64,000 bases of DNA from Phymatolithon calcareum (GCA_977006965.1 OZ345385.1:1426001-1490000); one strand, 5' to 3'. Positions 38,641 through 49,330 are shown, numbered from the stretch's first letter. The notes: generated from the sequence alone by a model not told the origin. Numbers and translations are program-made.

Positions 38641-39050
38641 TATTCACCGGCCATGCCGGGTATTCACTTTTTGTCCGGTGGAATGAGCGATCAGGAAGTA
38701 AGTTACCGTTCGATTTCGTTGTATCTTCGTCCTTTTTTCACCTTTTCGCGTAGCTAACGAGACGCTCTTGATTCGTTTTCGTACCTACAGGCAACAGAAA
38801 ACTTCAATTGTTGAACACAATTCCAAGTAGCGAAAAGGCGCCTTGGAGCCTTACGTTTTCTTACGGCAGGGCGGTGCAAATGGCTGTTCTCAAGTTGTCG
38901 GGTGGCGACATGTCGAAGAAGGAAGAGGCACAGCCTCACTTAACCAAGCTTGCACATGCTAACTCTATGGCACAGCTCGGCAAGTATGAGGGCCCGCATC
39001 CTTCCCCGGGGGAGAAAGTTCGCAACTTCCAGCCTCTGCGACTTGTGTAG
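38641..39050 (+). pseudogene. FBA: C-terminus of class I fructose-bisphosphate aldolase, with intron
   Basis: Codons YSPAMPGIHFLSGGMSDQE (38641-38697) are followed by a GT-AG intron (gtaagt at 38698, cctacag ending 38790). Then come ATENFN, a one-base loss, and LLNTIPSSEK, PWSLTFSYGRAVQMAVLKLS, ANSMAQLGKY, with a stop at 39048-39050. These are the conserved GIxFLSGG, PWxLTFSYGRAxQ and LANSxAxxGKY blocks at the end of class I aldolases, which split fructose-1,6-bisphosphate in glyc olysis or the Calvin cycle. The catalytic Lys and the first ~270 residues are absent, and the frame is broken by one base after the intron. It is a captured or truncated gene end. Confidence 0.85.
38698..38790 (+). 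other. Spliceosomal intron in the aldolase relic, 93 bp
   Basis: The donor gtaagt, a pyrimidine-rich 3' part (cgttttcgtacctacag) and codon phase 0 on both sides fit. It shows that the fragment derives from genomic DNA and not from a processed mRNA. Confidence 0.75.
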
Positions 39051-39654
39051 AGTTGTGTTCGGAAATAATTCTTCTTAATCCTTCTTTTTTGATAGAAGTA
39101 TTAAAATTCGTATCGTTCAAATCTTGTGCCAAAACTGGCCCTGAATTCTTCTTCGTGTTATGGAGCTGGAGAAGAATCGCGCCAGGTCCGAAAGGGCGAA
39201 GCATGAAACACCTCCGTTCCTTCCCGGTGAACTTCAACCCAGTATCTTTCCCATTTGAGGCTCCCGTGCAGGACATAAAACTTCGCTACTGTATTGCTCG
39301 AAACATCAAGGAACTGTCTTTCATTAAGAGAATCTTTTCCCGATTCATGGAGACGCAACTCTATAAAATACAGTTGCGTGTACATCGATGCAAGCTCCGT
39401 TTTCCACCATCTTGGCAAAAGTCTGCTCATGCTTGGTTTGATTTTTCGTGCGGCTCTGCCATTCGCCGCCGTAATAAGAGCCACGCTCAGCTCCTGTGCA
39501 AGAGGATTGCAGCGTAACCAATGTTCTCTGCCGTCTCGCGCCTGTCACAGGTGAGAACCCATAATCTCACATCTGCCTCTGGAGGAACTTGCCCTTCTTG
39601 GGCACACGGTCATGTAGCTTGACGTAGAAAGCGTTCAGGTCTTGTAGAATTAGG
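39051..39654. other. Unassigned ORFs on both strands
   Basis: The plus frame 39053-39517 and the minus frame 39158-39484 overlap. The minus frame has SLKWERYWVEVHREGTEVF, which vaguely recalls the start of a PH domain, but the rest does not support it. Confidence 0.3.
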
Positions 39655-39658
39655 AGAC

Positions 39659-39988
39659 TGTAATGACTTTGAATGGGCATTATGATGCGCACCTCAGAGA
39701 GATCTTTTCACTTCTCGTTAGCCAATCATCGTTGAGTACCTCCGGGAGATTTTAGTAGAAATAGCTCGCGAAGTTCCCACAGCAGCGAGGGAGAGGAGAG
39801 AGGGAGAACACACACCCAGCATACACCCAACACTCCAACACACAACACAATAGTGGAGACACTCACCGTCTCCACGGGCACTTGTTTCCGAAAAAACGAA
39901 CCCGCACAGACAGCTTTACTGTGCGGGGTGCCCTCTAGTGTGCCTTCGCGCACGCACTTAACGACGCACAGCCAACGCGTACGTTACA
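39659..39988 (+). repeat. 5' LTR (330 bp)
   Basis: Begins TGTAATGACTTTG and ends GCGTACGTTACA. A C/A-rich tract (acacacacccagc) lies in the middle. Confidence 0.95.
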
Positions 39989-40006
39989 TGGTGGATCTGC
40001 TACTCG
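39989..40006 (+). other. Primer-binding site
   Basis: tggtggatctgctactcg directly follows the LTR and begins with TGG, complementary to a tRNA 3' CCA. It would pair with a tRNA ending ...GCAGATCCACCA. I cannot tell which tRNA. Confidence 0.65.
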
Positions 40007-40156
40007 TTTTCAAACTTCGCGTATAGCTCTTGCCCTGCCCTCTCCTCGTTGCAAACTTTCCTGCTTCGCGCTTCGTCCTCACCGCACACGCCGTTTTGCC
40101 GTTTCGATACTTGCCTCGCTGTATTCCCGCTGTTTCGTTTCATCCTGTCTCACACC

Positions 40157-41382
40157 ATGGCGACGAATAACACGGTGGAACAAAACTACATGGCGCGACA
40201 AATTATTGTCGCCGAACAGAAACTCCACGACACTTTCGTGTATCGCCCAGATATAGACGCTTCGTACTGGACCTCGGGCGCGGCAGATCTCTGACGTGAC
40301 CTCAATTACGCAATCCGGTGGACATTGCTCCTCTTCTCACTGCCGAACTTTGGAACTGCCCTCCTATTCAGGATGTCGTGGAGGCACACATCGCGTCACG
40401 CGAACCTAGCGACGGTCCGCAAACGCCTTGTTCTCCTGTCTGTCTTTTGGAATTCGCTCTCTCCAACGATTGCATGTACACCAAACCAACGGTAGACCTC
40501 ACCAGCGCTCTTTCTCGCTACGTCAAACCTCCGGCTGTGGACGTAAATGAGCATTTGTCTGCCCATTTGGCCAAGGAGGAAGACTTGCTTCGCCACCGCG
40601 ACGTTCGCATTTCATCCGACGCTCATCACGAGGCGATGTACGGTAGTACCACTCCGGCTGGCAAACACGTTTCTGATGCTGTCCAAGACGCAATCGTGGC
40701 TCGACTTCTCGACTCCTTACGTCCATCCGAACCGGATTTTATCGAGCATTTGGACCGCCTAATCTTGTACTGGGGTCAGTCCAACTGGACTCTGACCACT
40801 CTTATTGAGTCTATACGCTCGTACGAACGCAAGATGAACTCTTTACCAGGCTCTTCGTCCTCCGCTCATGGATCTGCCCTCATCAGGCACTACCAGGCAA
40901 AGATTGAGGCTCGCTCATCTCGCTCTACCGCATGCGATTACAATTTGTACGACCCCACTACATATCTCCGCTCTGCTCGTCCGCGTTCTGTTTCTGCCGA
41001 ATGTCCGACGAAGCGGCTCCGCTCTGCACCGATGCCCGGGGAAAACGACAATCCGACCCTCATTCAGTCGATTGCGAAGATTTCCTCCGTTGCGGACACA
41101 CTGAAATGTATGTATGCCGACCCAAACCCCGGCGAGATACTGGAAAAGTCCACGAGGAAACCAAGACGCGCCCCAACCCAGCGGTCAACACACTGTTTAC
41201 GCTGCGGGAGCCCTTCTCACCACATTTTTGATTGTTCTATCGAGGACGATGACGTCGCCAAGGATATGAGGGACGCGAACACTGCCAGCAACGGTTTCAA
41301 TCTGCTTCCTCGGTATGTCGAGCACAGATCTTCGCTCGCCCATACGTGGATACTGCGCGACACACGTTGGCCTAAGTCTTAG
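40157..41382 (+). pseudogene. gag with CCHC zinc knuckle, frameshifted
   Basis: ATG at 40157 (accATGg) opens MATNNTVEQNYMARQIIVAE, which stops at 40292-40294. The long frame 40318-41382 continues in another phase, so one frameshift lies near 40290. The C-terminal part has CLRCGSPSHHIFDC (C-x2-C-x4-H-x4-C), the nucleocapsid RNA-binding knuckle, at about residue 295 of the long frame. The capsid part (DFIEHLDRLILYWGQSNWTL) is helical. It packages element RNA in virus-like particles. Confidence 0.85.
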
Positions 41383-41499
41383 CTTCGATCGCCTCGCGAT
41401 TCAAAAAACTAGACTGGGCTGGCATCTTTCCCTGGCATGCCAGCCCGACCCAAGATCCATGGTCTCTCTCCGTTTGCGGTGTTTCCGCCTACGCTCAGC

Positions 41500-42263
41500 T
41501 GCAGTAGACCTCTCGTTTCACGACATCTATAAAGCTCCTCAACTCGATTCATGGTTCTGTCACTGCCTTGGTTGACAATGGCGCCGAGCGCACCTGCATC
41601 TCTACAACTTTGTTCCACAAAATGCGTTCCAAAGACAAATCTCTGAGCCTCTTGATCCCTCTCTTCGTCTCTCTGGTGCCAACAGATCTCTTCTCTCCGT
41701 CAAAGGCGCTGTTCGTTTTCCTCCTTCGCTCACACATCGTATTTCTGTCACAACAGACGTTATAGTCTGCGACAGTCTCTCGCACGATGTTATACTCGGT
41801 TTGGACGTTCTCATCAGCAACCGCGCTGTTATCAACTTACAGAACCAGTGCGTGATGTTCCGCTCTCCTGACCCATCCGTTTCTCCGGATTATGCTCACT
41901 CTGTAACTGTTCCTGTACCGGAGACGTACCTCACTCTGTCCGATGATGTGACGATTCTTCTGCGACAACAGCACCTTGTGGTAGCACATTTCTCTTCCCC
42001 GCCGCGCTCTTCCGTGGTTTTGGCCCTCCCGAACGTGACTTCCACAGCAAAATTCCACGTCTGTGTCTCTAACGCCGTTTTTGATACATCGTGAGTTAAT
42101 ATGCGCATTATGGTGACCAACCCGATGGCGATTCCGGCAAAGCTACCGAAAGGACTACGCTTGTCTGTTGTTCACAATTATCACGACGTCAACCTAGTAT
42201 CTATCGAGACTATACGCATTTCCGAGCAACAGGCTAGTTTATCCTGGTCCAGCATACCCTCGG
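41500..42263 (+). pseudogene. Aspartic protease region of pol, frameshifted
   Basis: VTALVDNGAERTCIST at 41550-41600 is the retropepsin active-site loop with DNG for the usual DSG/DTG. After a frame change, HDVILGLDVLISNRAVINL (41786-41840) is the usual C-terminal ILGxDxL block. A stop lies at 42092-42094. It would cleave Gag-Pol. Confidence 0.75.
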
Positions 42264-43997
42264 ATGTGTCTCTACCACCGGCATCGCTTGCCCCAGACGA
42301 GGCTTCTTTCCTTTTTTGACGAAACGTCGCCTACTCTTGACTACGATACTGCTCTTGATTCCGACCTGTCTGCTGAACAGGGCAATCAACTCCGTGTGGT
42401 TCTTCACTCCCACGCAGACGTTTTCGCGCTGGACCCGTCCGCGCCGGAAACTATGCGAAATATTCCTCCCGTCACAATCGACACTGGCCCTGAGCAACAT
42501 TTTCGCTGTCCTCTTTTCTGTCGCCATCCACTTGCCCATCGACACATCGAAGAGCAAGTTCAGCACATGCTGCGACAAGGTCTTATCGAGGAAAGCTGTT
42601 CCAACTGGTCCTTCTCTGTTGTTCTGGTGTCCAAACCCAACGGAAAAATACGATTTTGGATTGTTTACCGCCACCTCAATGCAGCCACTCTTCAAGCCGC
42701 GTATAATCTACCACGTTTGGATGACATTTTGGACTCTTTGCACGGCTTGAAGTATTTCTCCACTTTTGACGCTGCTTCTAGGTTCCATCAACTGCCTTTG
42801 GCCAGCCCATCAAGGGAAAAAACTGCTTTCTCCACTCGGTCCGGCCTGTATCAGTGGCGCCGATTACCTTTCGGATGGATAAATGCACCGGCTATGTTCC
42901 AACAGGCTATGGACTACCTTCTTCGTGGCCTCAATTACCATTGTGCTCTCATCTACTTGGATGATATAATCGTGTTTTCTTCATCGTTCAAGAATCATCT
43001 TCGCGATTTAGGTGTAATTTTCAACCGTTTGCGCTTCTTCAAGTGTCAGCTGAACCATCGCAAATGCAAGTTTAGCGCAGCCAATATCGAGTACCTGGGT
43101 CACGTGGTTACTCCAAACGGATTACTTCGCAAACCGTCATTAGTCGACGCCGTCAAGAGATTTCCGTCTCCACAACATGCCGAAAGTCTCTCTTCCGCGA
43201 AGCAGGCTGTCAAAAGCTTCGTCGCTCTCGCCAACTTCTATCGTCGATTTGTCCCTCGTTTCGCTCAAATCGCTGCAGCTTTGCTTTCTTTAAGCCGAAA
43301 GAATTCGGAATTTGTCTGGACTCCAGAGCGTGCAACTGCATTTTCTGAACTTCAGAACCGCATTTCCCGCAATCCTGTTCTCGCTTTTCCCCAATGGGAC
43401 AAACCGTTCATTCTATCTATCGATGCCAGCAGCATTGGCGTAGGAGCTGTGTTGCAACAGCATGACGACTCTGGCGAACTCAGACCTGTCCAGTTTCTCA
43501 GTCACGCATTCTATGGCCGTGAATCTGACTGGAGCATTCCCGAGAAAGAAATTTTCTCTTTCGTCTACGCCCTCAAGAACTTTCGCGTGTATCTTTATAG
43601 ACGCCCATTCGTCTGGCGCACTGACGCCTCTTCCCTTCAGTGGCTCTCCACGGCCAAATCGTTGGCTCCCAAGTTGCTTCGCTGGTCGCTCTTGGTTTCA
43701 AGCTACCGTTTTACTGTCGAACATGCGCCTAGGAAGAGTAATCAAGTGGCCGACGCTTTGTCCCGAAATCCTGTTTCTTTGAGTTCCGTTTCTCCGATTA
43801 TTAGGTATCCGCTCGAGATCTTATCGGTATCGCCCTCATCTTCGACCTGCGCTTCTCCGACTGTCGAAGGCCTCTTCACTACGACAAAGCTGATCTCTGA
43901 TGTGGCACGAGCACCCGGGAAGAACTCAAGCGCTACCGCCAATCTCCCCGCCGGAGGCGCGAGCCCTACAACTTTGCCACGATCAACACAAGACTAA
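42264..43997 (+). CDS. Reverse transcriptase and RNase H, open 577 codons
   Basis: The frame has no native start; it follows the protease in a different phase. RT: WSFSVVLVSKPNGKIRFWIV (fingers), a KYFSTFDAASRFHQLPL block (motif A, catalytic Asp present), RRLPFGWINAPAMFQQAM (motif B) and ALIYLDDIIVFSSS (motif C, YLDD). Connection: NIEYLGHVVTPNGL, FVALANFYRRFVPRF. RNase H: FILSIDASSIGVGAVLQQ, IPEKEIFSFVYALKNFRVYL, WRTDASSLQW and ADALSR, with D-E-D-D residues visible. It differs from common Ty3/gypsy wording at FWIVYRHLN and FDAASRFHQ. Both catalytic sites look intact. Confidence 0.92.
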   Translation: MCLYHRHRLPQTRLLSFFDETSPTLDYDTALDSDLSAEQGNQLRVVLHSHADVFALDPSAPETMRNIPPVTIDTGPEQHFRCPLFCRHPLAHRHIEEQVQHMLRQGLIEESCSNWSFSVVLVSKPNGKIRFWIVYRHLNAATLQAAYNLPRLDDILDSLHGLKYFSTFDAASRFHQLPLASPSREKTAFSTRSGLYQWRRLPFGWINAPAMFQQAMDYLLRGLNYHCALIYLDDIIVFSSSFKNHLRDLGVIFNRLRFFKCQLNHRKCKFSAANIEYLGHVVTPNGLLRKPSLVDAVKRFPSPQHAESLSSAKQAVKSFVALANFYRRFVPRFAQIAAALLSLSRKNSEFVWTPERATAFSELQNRISRNPVLAFPQWDKPFILSIDASSIGVGAVLQQHDDSGELRPVQFLSHAFYGRESDWSIPEKEIFSFVYALKNFRVYLYRRPFVWRTDASSLQWLSTAKSLAPKLLRWSLLVSSYRFTVEHAPRKSNQVADALSRNPVSLSSVSPIIRYPLEILSVSPSSSTCASPTVEGLFTTTKLISDVARAPGKNSSATANLPAGGASPTTLPRSTQD

Positions 43998-45376
43998 GCT
44001 AAAATCTCTCTCATCTTGTTTCATCATAGTCGAAGGCATCCTGATGCGTATCATGGACTTTAAGTCCTACTCTAAGACTCATCAAGCAGGTGATTTTCCC
44101 CGATCTCGTTCGTTCTTGCGCCCTGTTATTCCCCACTCTCTTCGGGAATATGCCCTTCAGCACTTTCATCTGCCGGCTCATCGCCGCGCTTTACGCACTC
44201 TACGTGACATTTCCTGACATTTCTACTGGCCTCAGCTCTTCAAAGATGTTATCATGTTCGTCTCATCTTGTCACCCGTGCAATAGTCGCAACTCCAAGTC
44301 GTATCTACAAGGCCTATTGAGTTCTACTCCGGCCGTCTCACCTACGCATCGTATGTCGTTCGGCCCTCGAACTACCACCCCGGAAGGCTATCGCTGGATT
44401 CTAGTCATGGTCAACCATTTTACCAAATGGCTTGTTGCGTTTCCGTTACGCGACAGAACAAGTAGTACGATTATACGTGCGTTTAAGGATCACTAGCTTT
44501 CCGAAAGCTATGCTTGCCGCCACGTCTTCGCGGACAGAGCGCCCGAATTGTGGACTCCGCAGTTTCGGCAGCTTATATCCGACTATGGCTCGGCTTTTAT
44601 TCCTGGTCCGCCACATCATTCTCAGACTCAAGTGTTTGTTGAGCGTGCGAACCGGACTATTCAAGATGCTATCACAAAGAATCTCAAAGGTAGCGAACAC
44701 ATCTGGTTGCAGTTCTTCCGCCCTATCGTTCAGGCATATCCCAAGCAAAACGGAGGCCAAGTTGAACCGTTCTCGCAAGCGGTTCAATGTTCCCATTGGA
44801 ACACTGGTCTATGTTCGTCTTCCTCCGAACAAAGGTCAATCTCAAGGCTTTCAGAGTTTCAACTCCGGCCTATGGAAACTTCTCAGTTTCGATTCCTTTT
44901 CCAACAACTGCACTGTGACTACATCTGCTGACGGCGTTTCACGAACGGAAGACGTCCACGCCCGTTATGTTTTCCCGTTCACAGGGACATTAAACTTCAA
45001 ACCTGCTGTTGACTATGACGACGCTTGTCAGCCTCATCCCTCGCAAGTATCTGCTCCGCAGCTCGATCCGCACCCTCATCAAAAGACCGCTCGTCGTCGT
45101 GATCGTCCGCGGAATCAAACAGGAATACCTCTCCCAGATGCTTCTCCGCTTGTTCCGCCGACTCCTCGCCGCCGCGGTCGTCCACGGAAACGAAAATTCA
45201 TCCATCCTGCGGCCGGTTCTACGCTTTTTGCGCCGTCTTTGCGCCGCCGTGGTCGCCCATCCGAGCCAATATTGTCTCCACCTGCCACACCCGCGTCTTG
45301 TACACGTCTTCCATCTGTTTCTTCTTCTCGCAGAAGTCGGCGCTCTCGCCAAATTCCTATGAAGCTCAGATCGTAA
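43998..45376 (+). pseudogene. Integrase with basic, AT-hook-like tail, frameshifted
   Basis: HHCC zinc domain: HFHLPAHRRALRTLRDIS then, after stops, MFVSSCHPCNSR. Core: THRMSFGPRTTTPEGYRWIL, VMVNHFTKWLVAFPLRD, LISDYGSAF (second catalytic Asp) and VFVERANRTIQDAITKN (catalytic Glu). The first catalytic Asp position seems to be Ser (RMSFGP). The C-terminal frame reads VPIGTLVYVRLPPNKGQ, LWKLLSFDSFSNNCTV, then PRRRGRPRKRK (about 45160-45195) and LRRRGRPSEP (about 45240-45265), with a weaker ARRRDRPRNQ at 45088. At least three frame changes. The enzyme would insert the cDNA. Confidence 0.8.
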
Positions 45377-45439
45377 AACATCTTATAAAGCACTCGCCTG
45401 TTTCTCGTCTTGACCATACGCTGTCTGTCTATTATCATC

Positions 45440-45825
45440 GCGCTTGCACAGGAAGCCACCGATATTTTCGCTGTCGTCTTTTCTTCGGCAGGCTCGGACT
45501 TTCGCTGTCGACATTTCTTCGACATGGCTCCTTGTGTGCAGGAAGTCACCGAGGATTTCGCTGTCGTCATTTTTTCGACAGGCTTCGGACTTTCGCTGTC
45601 GACACTTCTTCGACATGACTTCCTGCGATTATTCAACTCCACCTCAGCTTTCGCTGTCGTTCTTTCTTCGGCAGGCTTTGAACCTTCGCTGTCGACATTT
45701 CTTCGACATGGCTGTATTATGCACTTGACTGTCACCACACATTTCGCTGTCGTTCTTTCTTCTACAGATTGTGGACTTTCGATGTCGACAATTCTTCGAC
45801 ATGATAGTCATTTTCACAGAGCAGT
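45440..45825. repeat. Four tandem ~92-bp units, each with two tttcgctgtcg words
   Basis: Units start near 45462, 45553, 45648 and 45741. Each carries tttcgctgtcgtc(a/t)ttttcttcg then tcgctgtcgacatttcttcg. The half-unit period is about 40 bp. On the minus strand they read MSKKCRQRK and ACRRKNDSE alternately. It lies just after the integrase stop. Confidence 0.85.
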
Positions 45826-45966
45826 ACACCGTTCTCTCAACATGACCGGACAGCAGCTAGCTGTTTTATTTCTCGTCGATCACAATTCCAACATTCATGG
45901 TCTCAACACATTTCTACTTCGGCCACAAACCTTTTGTTCCGGCCGTTCTCACATTTCTCTTCTCCA

Positions 45967-47253
45967 TTACATCTCTAGACATTTCTTTTGGCGCCTCCTC
46001 TGGGCGCTGTTGTGCTTCCCCTTCTTGCCGACCTTGTTGTTGGAGCTTACACATACCAACTGCCGAACAAAAATCTTATCGATGTTGTTCTCGTCTCCGA
46101 CACAGCATTTCACGGCCGCTGCGCACAATTTCAATGGGTACTCCTCCATACTGTCGTAAATAAGCTTCTTGTCCCCATCAACACAGACAAGATGCGATAC
46201 AAAGTTCGACCCGTGCAGGTGGACTACCGCAAGACCGCAACAATTGTTCACAAGCCAATCCGCGCATACCGCTATCCCGCTTCTCGCCCCTCCGTACTCG
46301 ATCAACCGATACGTCCGCACTTCGAACTCGACCTATTTCGCCAAATCCTTCAAGGAGCGAATGGTTTGCAATTGAGCACAACGCTCAACGTCTCGCGCGC
46401 CTTGCTCATTTCCTGACACGAAAATGGCATTCACCATGGCGCTCAACATGTATTCGAAGCCATTATTTTGGGCAAGACTACGCTCGCTCTGGCGGTAGTG
46501 CTTATTCGCCGAACGCGACCTCGACCTCCATCCTTGGCTCTCGATTACCAGCACTCTTCCCGGACTCCTTGTACACAATTAATCGTACTTGTCAAGTCGC
46601 TGATGCAATGGTGTGTTTCGAGCGATTTCAATTCGGTTTTCGCCCTTCCGCAATGGTGCCACCTCACCTTCCTTCACAACTTGAATTTTAGAGGTGTAGT
46701 ACAAGGTGAGGAACCATTATTCTGATGTCCTGGTTGCATCGTAATAACAACCCGGTTCGAGTTCAGCGTAGCGCAGGTTGTTCGGAAGAGAGAGTCCTCT
46801 ACCACGTTCAAGAGGATTGTAGAATATTTTGCTGACCTCCACAATCTCACGCGAATCGCGTTCCGTGGTTCTGTTGAGCTCGTCTTCGAACGCAACCGCT
46901 TCGGTTAAGCCCCATCGATACGCAATCTCGCCGGTCAACTTCACTCCCGGTCGATCTTTGCACCATTTGTGCACGGCGCGCCCGAAACTTCTCTGAATGT
47001 CGGCGTCAGTCGCCGAAATATCCTGTGCATACGGTTTCTCCGAGCCTCGTTGCAACCGGCGGACCCACCAACCTGAATTGCATGCAGAACTGTCGCGGAA
47101 AACAATATGAGCGAAATTCCGTCCTTCCGCTTTGCCCATGATGACCCACTCCTCCCCGCTCTTGTCTGCCGTACGACGGACGGCTTTCATCACGACGACC
47201 CGTCGCGGAAACGCGGGTCCGGCGCTCTTCTGTGCGGTTTGCTTGTCTTGCAC
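45967..47253 (-). pseudogene. Antisense reading frame in the 3' region of the LTR element
   Basis: A single minus-strand frame runs from 47253 to 45967 with only three stops (46717-46719, 46579-46581, 46333-46335). The open part 46717-47253 (178 codons) includes KPYAQDISATDADIQRSFGR and AYRWGLTEAVAFEDELNRTT. The part 45967-46320 reads CADWLVNNCCGLAVVHLHGS, SHLVCVDGDKKLIYDSMEEY and CVGDENNIDKIFVRQLV. The order Cys (NCCG), His (SHLVCVD), Asp (LIYDS) resembles papain/OTU-like cysteine peptidases, but this is pattern-reading only. Plus-strand frames in the same interval look less protein-like. It may be a captured gene or an element gene transcribed against the genome strand. Confidence 0.45.
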
Positions 47254-47781
47254 CCCGTTGGCCGGCGGACATGCCTCACCAACACCATTGTAGACTGTTC
47301 ACAACCCGTGCTTGCGTTTCAGCTATCGACGGAAGCAATTAAGCAACTTATCGAGATTTGCCGAAACGCGCGCAACGGGTTTCCACTTAGCGGGCGCTGC
47401 ACGGTGCGCAAGAGAGCAAGCGACGGACGCACGGAACGCAGGTTGGGATGCTCAAGGTACCGGTGGTCGTTTGGGTGCGCTGTCTCCTGTTCGACCGCGA
47501 GATGACTTGGGGGCACTAAAAATATCTATTCTGCGTGATCTCCCGCGCATGCCACGTGTTTTTCCTGCCAGCGCTAAGTTTTCTAAATATTTTTTGAACA
47601 CTTTTGATACGTGCCGACAATTATTAGATTATTGTCATACACAAATAATTCGACCCGACGGACACCTGTCCTTATACCTGTATCATACCGCCTTCTGAAC
47701 GCTCCACCTTGACCATCCCGCGTGCCTGTCTTCTTCGCGCCCGGGCACGCTGTTGGAAACGACAAACATCCTGTCCTTTTC

Positions 47782-47795
47782 TCAAGGCAGGGGGG
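47782..47795 (+). other. Polypurine tract
   Basis: caaggcaggggggt-type purine run (aaggcagggggg) ends directly at the 3' LTR, where plus-strand DNA synthesis would start. Confidence 0.8.
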
Positions 47796-48125
47796 TGTAA
47801 TGCCTTTGAATGGGCATTATGATGCGCACCTCAGAGTGATCTTTTCACTGCTCGTTAGCCAATCATCGTTGAGTACCTTCGGGAGATTTTAGTAGAAATA
47901 GCTCGCCAAGTTCACACAGCAGAGGGGGAGAGGAGAGAGGGAGAACAGATACCCAACATACACCAAACGCTCCAATACACAACACAATAGTAGAGACACT
48001 CACCGTCTCCACGGGCACTTGTTTCCGAAAAAACGAACCCGCACAGACAGCTTTACTGTGCGGGGTGCCCTCTAGTGTGTCTTCGCGCACGCACTTAACG
48101 ACGCACAACCAACGCGTACGTTACA
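47796..48125 (+). repeat. 3' LTR (330 bp)
   Basis: Begins TGTAATGCCTTTG, ends GCGTACGTTACA, same length as the 5' LTR. Confidence 0.95.
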
Positions 48126-48600
48126 AGACCCCGATTTTGCCAAGGCGGATGAATAACATCTTGGCACTGTCGAACAGTGCAATACCTTACAAAATCCTCA
48201 CTCCCTCGCTCTCTCCGATCAAGGTGTCGAACTGCGGTGGCTGCGAGGACGGTGGTGTCAAAAGGCGTTGTGTGGTTCCGTGAATGTTACAACTAATGTA
48301 CATGCTTCGCAGCACCCCGCACATTTGCCACGTGGCGCTTAACATGCTTTGGAGCGCAAAATCCGCCCAATTGGACACGCCAAAAGTTCCCGACGACAAT
48401 GGACCTAAAGTTTTAGATTGGTGGGCTCGCAGGCTCGCGCAGTACCATAACTTTAGTTAGAGTTCTAATTCTAATTTCTAATATATAATTAGAAGTGTAA
48501 TAAATTATAATTGAAATATAATTTTTGAGCCTCCTACTACATGTCGGAGCATAGTCGGAGCATAGTTTTCAAGTGCAACGCAAATTGGAGTCGTGCTGTT
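48126..48600. other. Flank with a dispersed 44-bp repeat
   Basis: tagattggtgggctcgc ... gcgcagtaccataactttag at 48416-48459 recurs at 51351-51394, each time followed by an AT-rich run (taattctaatttctaat here). This looks like the 3' part of a small dispersed element. Confidence 0.6.
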
Positions 48601-49330
48601 TCAGAACAACCCGTATCCACCGCCGCCATCGCGATCGTTACTTTGGCCACCACCTGTATTCTCAAATTGTGTTCGCAAGGCCAATACTGCACACATGGAT
48701 TCCCAGATTGCAGATCTTAACGCGTCCATTGCTGTATCACTAGCCGCAGCAAGTTCCTCATGAGAAGAGCGCTGCTTTAGCTCGCTATGTACAGAGCTTG
48801 GAGCGATTACTCTTCTCGTACTCGGGTTCATGTAGCGCGAAGGTAAATCGGGCGCTTCTATAGACCCCACCGCAAGCTTTTCCATATGTGACGGTACCTG
48901 GCCGATGTCAATAGGCAGACTACTATTTTCGTTGGTGACTGGCTCGTTTTGGTAAAGTGTTCATTTTGATCGACGGAATGTGGGTCTTTGCGGAGCGGCT
49001 TTTAACAAACTCGTCTGCTCTGCATGATGTTCCACGGGTGCATCTCCCACCAATGAGCTCTCTATCTCTCTTTCGCGTGTGTCGGTCACCACCAGATGTT
49101 ACTGGGGCACGATCGACTGCCGAGGCTGTCGCGGATGCAGTGGATGTGTTCGATTGGAAACCTGGATCGGTCGCAGCACTCGCAGTGCGACGCGCAGGGC
49201 ATGAGGTTCGTGAAATGCAGTTATTCGGAGTAAGGGCTTGGATAAAGTGCCCCACCGAACCGAGCGAAGGGGATATGTGCGCGGGCTCTACGAAACCAGT
49301 GAAATTGTAAAAAGGCACGGCACAGAGCAA
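48601..49330 (-). pseudogene. Predicted protein in two overlapping frames, unknown
   Basis: Frame 48923-49330 (from MLCAVPFYNFTGFVEPAHIS) and frame 48601-48960 (TLYQNEPVTNENSSLPIDIG ... DALRSAIWESMCAVLALRTQ, ending GGGGYGLF) overlap at the NTLPK / TLYQNE codons. One base change there would join them to about 245 residues. The middle is Ser/Thr/Ala-rich. The last 60 residues form a helical segment and a Gly-rich tail. No family recognised. Confidence 0.4.

Larger units (their letters stand above)
39655..48129 (+). mobile_element. Full-length Ty3/gypsy-type LTR retrotransposon
   Basis: Element 39659-48125 (8,467 bp) flanked by agac at 39655-39658 and 48126-48129. Two 330-bp LTRs (TG...CA) enclose a primer-binding site, gag, protease, RT, RNase H and integrase in the Ty3/gypsy order, then a ~2.4-kb unusual 3' region and a polypurine tract. 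The LTRs differ at about 18 positions by my count (about 94-95% identical), so insertion is not recent. All internal genes have frameshifts or stops except the 577-codon RT/RNase H frame. Confidence 0.95.

Noticed and set aside
39158-39484. PH-domain-like stretch on the minus strand
   Set aside because: Only one strand-like segment (WERYWVEVH) fits; the rest of the domain and its C-terminal helix are missing.
45440-45825. CRISPR-like array
   Set aside because: Units are degenerate tandem repeats without unique spacers, inside an LTR retrotransposon of a eukaryote.
46717-47253. Independent cellular gene on the minus strand inside the LTR element
   Set aside because: It lies between integrase and 3' LTR in the same frame as the downstream peptidase-like part, so I treat it as part of one antisense frame of the element.
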